The notes beneath the pieces were generated by a model. It worked only from the letters and a program-made list of their open reading frames with translations, was not told where the DNA came from and did not search any database. Below are positions 1-3,360 of a DNA stretch of 9,334 nucleotides, in pieces. Origin of the DNA: JAKSSE01 sp045597645 (GTDB taxonomy: Bacteria > Bacillota > Clostridia > Lachnospirales > Lachnospiraceae); contig JAZLKM010000046.1 of assembly GCA_045597645.1 (NCBI GenBank), positions 1-9,334 of the forward strand, read 5' to 3'. A program made the translations under genes and the position numbers. The stretch's first letter is position 1. The number at the start of each line of letters is the position of its first letter.

Positions 1-310
1 GAAGCTTTGCATCCACCGCTGACAGAACCATTGAAGATGGAATGAAATCTACACCATTACGGCCCATAATGTATTCTTCCGGTGCAGGAAGTTCTTCATC
101 ATCAATCTGAGCCATCATCAGATGACCGATAGTAACCGGAACTGCTGCAGTATCTTCCACCCCAAAGCAGGTGGAGAGATTTGCCTGACTGTCAAAGTCT
201 ACCGCCAATACCTTCTTTCCAAGTTTCTGTAATGAATATGCCAGATTATATGTAGTAACCGTCTTGGCACATCCGCCTTTCATACACGCTGTCATATATA
301 TCTTTCCCAT
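1..310 (-). CDS. ParA/MinD-type ATPase, N-terminal part (runs off the window)
   Basis: The first 103 codons of a ParA/Soj-type P-loop ATPase are present; the rest lies left of the window. The N-terminus MGKIYMTACMKGGCAKTVTT holds a deviant Walker A motif at residues 11-18, with the signature lysine K11 and P-loop lysine K16. Residues 34-43 (VLAVDFDSQA) are the D-x-D-x-Q switch region typical of ParA. Family members dimerise on ATP, bind DNA and drive partition or stability of plasmids and conjugative elements. The usual KGGxGKT glycine is alanine here (KGGCAKT). The start is supported by GGAGG five bases upstream. It is the third gene of a tight run after symE and the membrane peptide, with only 10 bases between it and the preceding stop codon, so one mRNA is likely. 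A role in maintaining an integrative element is inference from the neighbours. Confidence 0.88.
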   Translation of the reverse strand, partial: MGKIYMTACMKGGCAKTVTTYNLAYSLQKLGKKVLAVDFDSQANLSTCFGVEDTAAVPVTIGHLMMAQIDDEELPAPEEYIMGRNGVDFIPSSMVLSAVDAKL

Positions 311-320
311 GATTGCCTCC

Positions 321-470
321 TTATCTGAGCAGCTGGTCTACTAAAGACTCCGTCTGAGTCTCCATTGCTCCATTGATTGCCGCCATAATGTCCTTACCAA
401 ATACAACGATAATGATAAGAACTGCTACGATAATAATGAATTCCACCTTTGTAAAAACATCCTTCTTCAT
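321..470 (-). CDS. 49-residue single-pass membrane peptide, pilin-like N-terminus
   Basis: A short gene encoding MKKDVFTKVEFIIIVAVLII followed by a soluble tail of about 25 residues ending DQLLR. Residues 10-25 form one strongly hydrophobic helix. Its ATG overlaps the TGA of symE (ATGA), and its TAA lies 10 bases before the ParA start with GGAGG between them, so it is clearly embedded in the operon and probably translated by coupling. The stretch F-T-K-V-E followed by a hydrophobic helix resembles the mature N-terminus of type IV pilins (F-T-L-I-E), including Glu at +5. The glycine needed at -1 for prepilin peptidase is Val, so processing is doubtful. It could be a small conjugation or membrane anchor protein. 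I do not recognise a named family; expression is well supported, function is not. Confidence 0.7.
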   Translation of the reverse strand: MKKDVFTKVEFIIIVAVLIIIVVFGKDIMAAINGAMETQTESLVDQLLR

Positions 471-778
471 CCGCAATACACCGCCTCTCGCTCTGCCACA
501 AATCTGGCATGTATCTTTTCCTTTTCCTTCTGATATCTCTTCTGCAGTTTCTTCATTTCTTCTTCCATGAAGGCTTTTTCCTCTGCCACCTGCTGAGCCT
601 TTTCTTCATTCAGACTGATGATCAGCTGACCATCCTCACACTTGATTCTTACAAAATCACCGGTCTTGAAACCAAGTTCCTCTAACCATAATCCGCTGAC
701 CCTGAGCATTGGAACGCTCTTTCCGTTTCTATAGATATCTCCTACAGTAAGATCTCTGTACTCTTTTCTTGCTGCCAT
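467..778 (-). CDS. SymE-family protein (type I toxin-like, AbrB/MazE fold) with coiled-coil tail
   Basis: Encodes 103 residues starting MAARKEYRDLTVGDIYRNGK. Residues 8-56, with the key stretch VPMLRVSGLWLEELGF and then TGDFVRIKCEDGQLIISL, match the SymE toxin domain, a swapped-hairpin AbrB-like fold. In E. coli SymE is SOS-induced, acts as a toxin on RNA and nucleoid, and is held down by the antisense RNA SymR. Residues 57-100 are almost all Glu, Lys, Gln and Ala with heptad-like hydrophobics, a predicted coiled coil not typical of E. coli SymE. The start at 778 is chosen because AAAGGAG (787-793) sits eight bases upstream. The frame is open further upstream, but that DNA is the structured leader. 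It is the first gene of the symE, membrane peptide, parA run. Whether it is a toxin here is unproven; it could be a DNA- or RNA-binding regulator. Confidence 0.82.
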   Translation of the reverse strand: MAARKEYRDLTVGDIYRNGKSVPMLRVSGLWLEELGFKTGDFVRIKCEDGQLIISLNEEKAQQVAEEKAFMEEEMKKLQKRYQKEKEKIHARFVAEREAVYCG

Positions 779-804
779 AAACACGACTCCTTTCGATATT
801 GGAT

Positions 805-866
805 GGAGACCTGAACAGATCTCCGACATGATGGTTACCAGAGTCGGGAGCCACCCGGCATTCTGG
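805..866 (-). promoter_or_regulatory. Two stem-loops in the symE leader
   Basis: Between the terminator hairpin and the symE ribosome binding site lie two inverted repeats. At 805-824 GGAGACCTGAACAGATCTCC forms a stem of 7-8 pairs (one G-U) about 11 bases before the AAAGGAG site. At 838-866 the arms CCAGA/TCTGG enclose an inner CGGG/CCCG stem. They could modulate symE translation or be the target of an antisense RNA. The structures are visible in the sequence; the roles are inference. Confidence 0.45.
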
Positions 867-915
867 AAAATGGGTAAAAAAATAGACTGCAATCAGTCTT
901 GCTGTGGTTACCACA
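832..915. repeat. Pair of TGGTTACCA palindromes flanking the leader terminator
   Basis: TGGTTACCA occurs at 832-840 and again at 905-913, where the symmetry extends to TGTGGTTACCACA (903-915). Centres are 73 bp apart, close to seven helical turns, with the terminator hairpin between. They look like paired operator sites for a dimeric repressor. In RNA the two copies could also pair with each other as 4+4 bp around an A-A mismatch. The repeat is seen directly; function is inferred. Confidence 0.4.
876..899 (-). terminator. Intrinsic terminator or attenuator upstream of symE
   Basis: On the minus strand AGACTG-ATTG-CAGTCT forms a perfect 6-bp stem with a 4-base loop, followed after one A by seven Ts (882-876). 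It lies about 100 bases upstream of the symE start with no gene ending just before it in this direction, apart from the truncated helicase at 1036. It may end transcription arriving from that gene, or attenuate a leader transcript of the symE operon. Confidence 0.55.
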
Positions 916-1035
916 TTCATAACTGATTCAGTCCTACCCAAATCTTAACCATATTAAATTTTACTGTTTGCTCCGGTGCCTTTCTCCACCTGCTCTTACT
1001 TAAATACGGGGTTCAATACATGTTTTTGAATAGGA

Positions 1036-1929
1036 CTATGCCGCCAAAGCCCTTGATTTACAAGGTCTTTTACGGCTCGACACTATTATCACACGTTCCC
1101 CTGGTCCGCCTTCAACAATAATAGTCCTCTTGTGTCCATCCTTTTGGCATCGCATGGATTTTTCGAATATTTCTTCATAAACAACTTTTTGCTCATCCAA
1201 CATAATGAATTCTTGATTTCCTTTCATCATGTTCTCGATGGAATCTTGTAGTTGCTTCGACGGTTTTATTTTTCCATTATCAATTCTAAGAAGAGTTTGA
1301 TCATAATCTCCTCTAACTATTTCCCTTTTTATAAAAGCCCTAAGCTGTTCTCTCTGACCATAAGTAAATGCAGGCGCTTCTGCTAATACCTCTGAATATT
1401 GTTCAGCATCTAATGGGTCATTCTCTTGCCTTGGATAATTATGAAGATACACACAAGGATGAAGCCTAATCTCTTCATCTTGCACAAAATCATTATAATC
1501 TCTTATTAACGCTGCATAAGACCAAGCCTGATAGCTTGGATGAGGAACTCGCCTGTTTCCGCCACCTGTAAATGTTTCTACAATGCAATCCTGCCCACTT
1601 ACTTCGAACAGCTTCTCCCATTGTTTTAGTTCAACTATAATTACATTGCCTTTATTATTTTTATCAAGCCCGGATATCATAAAATCAATACGCTTTGATG
1701 TTTGCGGAATGTTATACTCTATTGCTATCCCTGCATCCTGTGGTATTTCGGCATCATTAAGTGTAATGTACATTTCTTTTAAAGAGTTTCTCCAGGAATT
1801 CAATTCACTTAATCCCGTTGTTCTATTCATTTTCTTCTTAATAGTTTCATACAGTTTGTTTTCAAGCTGATCACTCTCTGTGTCATGCATAAAGTCTGTT
1901 TTTGTCCCATTATAGATAAGCACACTCAC
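1036..1929 (-). pseudogene. Truncated PD-(D/E)XK nuclease / DUF2075 helicase, cut off in Walker A
   Basis: A 297-codon frame covers the N-terminal half of a nuclease-helicase. Residues 65-140 carry a PD-(D/E)XK-type core: E70, D82 in RIDFMI, E100-L-K102 in IIVELKQW and a Q134-x3-Y138 motif. Residues 268-277 (KRTIIVEGGPG) are the start of the helicase Walker A (normally GGPGTGKS). After GGPG the sequence becomes ERVIIVSSRKRPCKSRALAA and stops, so the P-loop lysine and the whole DUF2075/Schlafen-like helicase domain are missing; intact relatives are about twice as long. The break coincides with the inverted repeat at 1040-1076, which suggests insertion of a mobile element. It starts at GTG 1929, overlapping the stop of the upstream Xre gene (GTGA); GTG 1923 is an alternative. 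The intact protein would be a nucleic-acid-processing, possibly defence-related enzyme; this copy should lack ATPase activity, while the nuclease part might survive. Confidence 0.8.
1040..1076. other. Candidate attachment site: imperfect inverted repeat at the element/helicase junction
   Basis: Arms AAAGCCCTTG (1046-1055) and CAAGGTCTTT (1061-1070) are inverted repeats with one mismatch around the spacer ATTTA. The symmetry resumes outside with GCCG (1040-1043) and CGGC (1073-1076). Paired roughly 10-bp arms around a 5-7 base spacer resemble the core site of a tyrosine recombinase. It lies where the helicase reading frame loses homology, inside its last 15 codons, and beside the SymE/ParA cassette. 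There is no T-run on either side, so a terminator is unlikely. The matching second end is outside the window. Confidence 0.45.
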
Positions 1930-2137
1930 ACCTCTTCATCTGGAATATACTGAATAATGCCACCAAAATCACAATCTAACGTTTTGCAAATTTTCATAAG
2001 TATTGCTAAATTCACTGCTTCATCTCTTCTAAGCTTTGTCATAGTATTTGGAGCTATTTCTGCTTGCTTTCGCAAATCCGCCTTACTCATTTTTTATCTA
2101 CCAGAAGTTTCCATAATTTGTTATAAGAAATCGCCAT
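1926..2137 (-). pseudogene. Xre-family helix-turn-helix regulator, frameshifted in an A6 run
   Basis: Starting at ATG 2137 (GGAG nine bases upstream) the frame reads MAISYNKLWKLLVDKK and then stops at TGA 2089-2087. In the next frame the protein continues from ATG 2090 as MSKADLRKQAEIAPNTMTKL to the TGA at 1926-1928. Joined, they make a 70-residue Cro/C1-type HTH protein of the small HTH_26-like class (NKLWKLL...LRKQAEIAPNTMTKL...LMKICKTLDCDFGGII). One extra A in the run at 2090-2095 (six present, seven needed) would restore it. It is upstream of, and overlaps by GTGA with, the nuclease-helicase gene, so it was probably its regulator. The short first frame ends in ATGA with the second frame's ATG, so re-initiation could still make a 54-residue form lacking the first helix. 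A sequencing error or slippage is also possible. Confidence 0.72.
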
Positions 2138-2144
2138 ACTATAT

Positions 2145-2166
2145 GTCTCCATAAGGTCTCCATAAA
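2145..2166. repeat. Tandem 11-bp duplication at the Xre ribosome binding site
   Basis: GTCTCCATAAG (2145-2155) is followed at once by GTCTCCATAAA (2156-2166). On the minus strand this duplicates TTATGGAGAC, so the Shine-Dalgarno GGAG of the Xre gene is present twice. It could be a slippage duplication or a pair of operator half-sites in the leader. Confidence 0.5.
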
Positions 2167-2183
2167 CCAATTACAACAAGATT

Positions 2184-2212
2184 ATTCTACTCCCCAAGTA
2201 CTTTTCATTCAA
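2184..2212 (-). promoter_or_regulatory. Predicted promoter of the Xre/helicase unit
   Basis: On the minus strand TTGAAT (2212-2207) and TAGAAT (2189-2184) are separated by 17 bases. This puts a transcription start near 2176, about 40 bases before the ATG at 2137. The -10 matches consensus at five of six bases and the -35 at four of six. Confidence 0.5.
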
Positions 2213-2218
2213 AAAACT

Positions 2219-2236
2219 TTCGCATATATATGCGAA
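2219..2236. promoter_or_regulatory. Perfect 18-bp palindrome next to the promoter (operator or terminator)
   Basis: TTCGCATATATATGCGAA is a perfect palindrome six bases upstream of the predicted -35 of the Xre gene, fitting an autoregulatory operator. On the minus strand it is followed by AGTTTTTT, so it could instead work as an intrinsic terminator isolating the unit from the repeat region; both uses are compatible. Confidence 0.45.
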
Positions 2237-2240
2237 TTTT

Positions 2241-2385
2241 CAAGCTATCTGCTTACCTCTTCTAGTCTTTCACCCGCATCTTTTTCAGTAGAAAGGAGCC
2301 ACTGAAAATTTGAGACATCTTTAGCATAGCAACTATTTGCATATTTGCAATATAAGATTGTGGAGACGGTCCTTTTTGCCACGCT
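2241..2385. other. Intergenic stretch without a recognisable gene
   Basis: About 145 bases between the palindrome and the 53-bp repeats. A minus-strand frame that includes STEKDAGERLEEVSR is open here, but it has no ribosome binding site and runs straight into the tandem repeats, whose 53-bp period breaks any frame. It may be the conserved flank of a dispersed repeat element. I see no RNA gene. Confidence 0.4.
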
Positions 2386-2608
2386 TGTAGGCACCCTGCA
2401 CGCCATTCGTACCTTCTGATTTCTCATTCTCGCTAATTTGTAGGCAACTTGCACGTCAATCGCACCTACTGATTTCTCATTCTCACCAATTTGTAGGCGC
2501 CCTGCACGTCAATCGCACCTACTGATTTCTCGTTCTCGCTAATCTGTAGGCAACCTGCACGCTAATCGTACCTACTGATTTCTCGTTCTCGCTAATTTGT
2601 AGGCACCC
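2386..2608. repeat. Tandem array of 53-bp repeats (four full copies plus the start of a fifth)
   Basis: Units begin TGTAGGC at 2386, 2439, 2492, 2545 and 2598, exactly 53 bp apart; the fifth breaks off after about 11 bases. Each runs through a CTGATTTCTC block to CTAAT or CCAAT, with scattered substitutions and no unique spacer. Units 2-4 carry GTAGG and CCTAC arms that could form a stem-loop in each copy; in unit 1 the second arm has mutated to CCTTC. Because 53 is not a multiple of three, the array is unlikely to encode protein. It looks like a non-coding intergenic repeat family; function unknown. Confidence 0.88.
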
Positions 2609-2613
2609 ATGAT

Positions 2614-2649
2614 GATTCGTGACAAGATTCGTGACAAAATTCGTTACAA
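2614..2649. repeat. Three 12-bp tandem repeats (iteron-like)
   Basis: GATTCGTGACAA occurs at 2614-2625 and 2626-2637, followed by the variant AATTCGTTACAA at 2638-2649. They abut the end of the 53-bp array. The spacing resembles iterons or binding sites stacked on one helix face, but no replication gene lies nearby. Confidence 0.7.
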
Positions 2650-2670
2650 AACCCCTTTGTAAGTTACAAA
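2644..2670. repeat. Three-armed inverted repeat TTACAAA / TTTGTAA / TTACAAA
   Basis: TTACAAA (2644-2650), TTTGTAA (2656-2662) and TTACAAA (2664-2670) lie in series. The middle arm can pair with the first (5-base loop) or form a 15-bp interrupted palindrome with the third. It overlaps the last 12-bp repeat. It may be a protein-binding site or a degenerate element end. Confidence 0.5.
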
Positions 2671-2703
2671 AACCGCTTGTATTTTTGCCGTAAAAAGGCA
2701 TAA

Positions 2704-2748
2704 AAAAAGCCTTGAAATCAGGCAATGCCGTATTTTTCAAGGCTTTTT
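2704..2748 (-). terminator. Strong intrinsic terminator downstream of tRNA-Trp (bidirectional)
   Basis: Arms AAAAAGCCTTGAAA (2704-2717) and TTTCAAGGCTTTTT (2735-2748) form a 14-bp stem, with a small inner GGC/GCC stem in the loop. On the minus strand the T-run follows immediately, seven bases after the end of tRNA-Trp, so it ends the tRNA transcript. The symmetry makes it usable on the plus strand as well. Confidence 0.85.
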
Positions 2749-2754
2749 AAAAAG

Positions 2755-2825
2755 CAGGGGATGAGAGAATCGAACTCCCACCAAAGGTTTTGGAGACCCC
2801 TATCATACCATTTGACCAATCCCCT
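2755..2825 (-). tRNA. tRNA-Trp (anticodon CCA)
   Basis: A 71-base tRNA on the minus strand. The acceptor arm AGGGGAT pairs with ATCCCCT, with discriminator G. The anticodon loop CTCCAAA gives anticodon CCA, which reads UGG. The T-arm contains the GTTCGATTC loop. The anticodon stem GGGGT/ACCTT holds two G-U pairs but is acceptable. The 3' CCA is not encoded (CTT follows), as in many Firmicutes tRNA genes. A promoter lies upstream and a terminator directly downstream, so it is a single-gene transcript. tRNA 3' ends are common integration targets, but I see no duplicated tRNA end here. Confidence 0.95.
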
Positions 2826-2859
2826 AGATTGCAATCTGTAGGTCTCACAGACGAATGAT

Positions 2860-2888
2860 AGATTATCATAACACACCCCATATTGCAA
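2860..2888 (-). promoter_or_regulatory. Promoter of tRNA-Trp
   Basis: On the minus strand TTGCAA (2888-2883) and TAATCT (2865-2860) are 17 bases apart, with TG one base before the -10 (extended -10). The transcript would start near 2853, about 28 bases before the mature tRNA. Confidence 0.55.
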
Positions 2889-3051
2889 GGGATTTTTATA
2901 TTTTTATTCGATAGTTTTCCCGCTCTTCGCTTGAGATGCCTAATACATCCATATTATGTTCCTTGTCATGCGAAAATACGTAAATAGTACTTACCAACTC
3001 CCCACTTTTGTGAAACAATATATGTACCTTTTTTACATAGGAGGACGACAA

Positions 3052-3360
3052 ATGGAAGCTCTACAAAAAATTGATGTCAACACTCTATTGTGGATACAAG
3101 ATCACCTACGCTTTGAGCAAATCACCCCTGCCATGAAGTTTATTACCACTCTCGGCAACGCTGGTACTGTATGGATTGCAATTACTGCTATTCTCCTGCT
3201 GATTGCCTTCTCTAGACTATATGTGGGTATTCACTATCCTTCGGATGTATTGGTTGGAGTTGTCATCGGTATTCTGTGCGCCAGAATCGGATGCTTTGTT
3301 GTAAATCGCACCATAGAGCTCCATGATTATTGCACTCTACCAAATCCATCTACAATCTGA
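3052..3360 (+). CDS. Internally deleted PAP2-family phosphatase, probably inactive
   Basis: Encodes 102 residues; the start at 3052 has GGAGG (3040-3044) seven bases upstream. Residues 12-47 (WIQDHLRFEQ...FITTLGNAGTVWIAITAILL) match the N-terminus of bacterial membrane PAP2 phosphatases. From residue 51 the sequence is the C-terminal part: S54-R-L-Y-V-G-I-H61-Y-P-S-D65 is catalytic motif 3 (SRxxxxxHxxxD), followed by a last membrane helix. The region between, normally carrying KxxxxxxRP and PSGH, is missing without loss of frame at about residues 48-52 (LLLIAF). Intact members are roughly 170-220 residues and dephosphorylate lipid phosphates such as undecaprenyl pyrophosphate. Lacking two catalytic motifs, this copy should be dead. 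Its last 10 codons are antisense to the GH31 gene end. It is formally an open gene but best seen as a remnant. Confidence 0.78.
   Translation: MEALQKIDVNTLLWIQDHLRFEQITPAMKFITTLGNAGTVWIAITAILLLIAFSRLYVGIHYPSDVLVGVVIGILCARIGCFVVNRTIELHDYCTLPNPSTI

Noticed and set aside
779..892. N-terminal extension of the SymE protein up to 892
   Set aside because: The ATG at 778 has an excellent AAAGGAG eight bases upstream, and the upstream DNA is palindromic leader and terminator rather than SymE-like coding sequence.
1040..1076. Intrinsic terminator
   Set aside because: The stem is strong but neither strand has a T-run after it, so a recombination or protein-binding site is more likely.
1957..2154. 65-codon plus-strand frame
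   Set aside because: It is antisense to the clear Xre helix-turn-helix sequence and has no family resemblance.
2386..2608. CRISPR array
   Set aside because: The full 53-bp period is conserved between copies with no unique spacers, and there are no cas genes nearby.
2245..2740. Small minus-strand proteins across the repeat region (69-73 codons)
   Set aside because: They consist of the 53-bp and 12-bp repeats read through, lack ribosome binding sites, and the period is not a multiple of three. One also runs into the tRNA terminator.
2755..2825. tRNA-Trp as the attachment site of the left-hand element
   Set aside because: I found no duplicated copy of the tRNA 3' end in the window, and the element boundary signals lie at 1040-1076 instead.
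2963..2990. Promoter for the PAP2 gene (TTGTCA, 16 bases, TAGTAC)
   Set aside because: The -10 matches poorly and no better pair is visible, so it is not listed as a feature.
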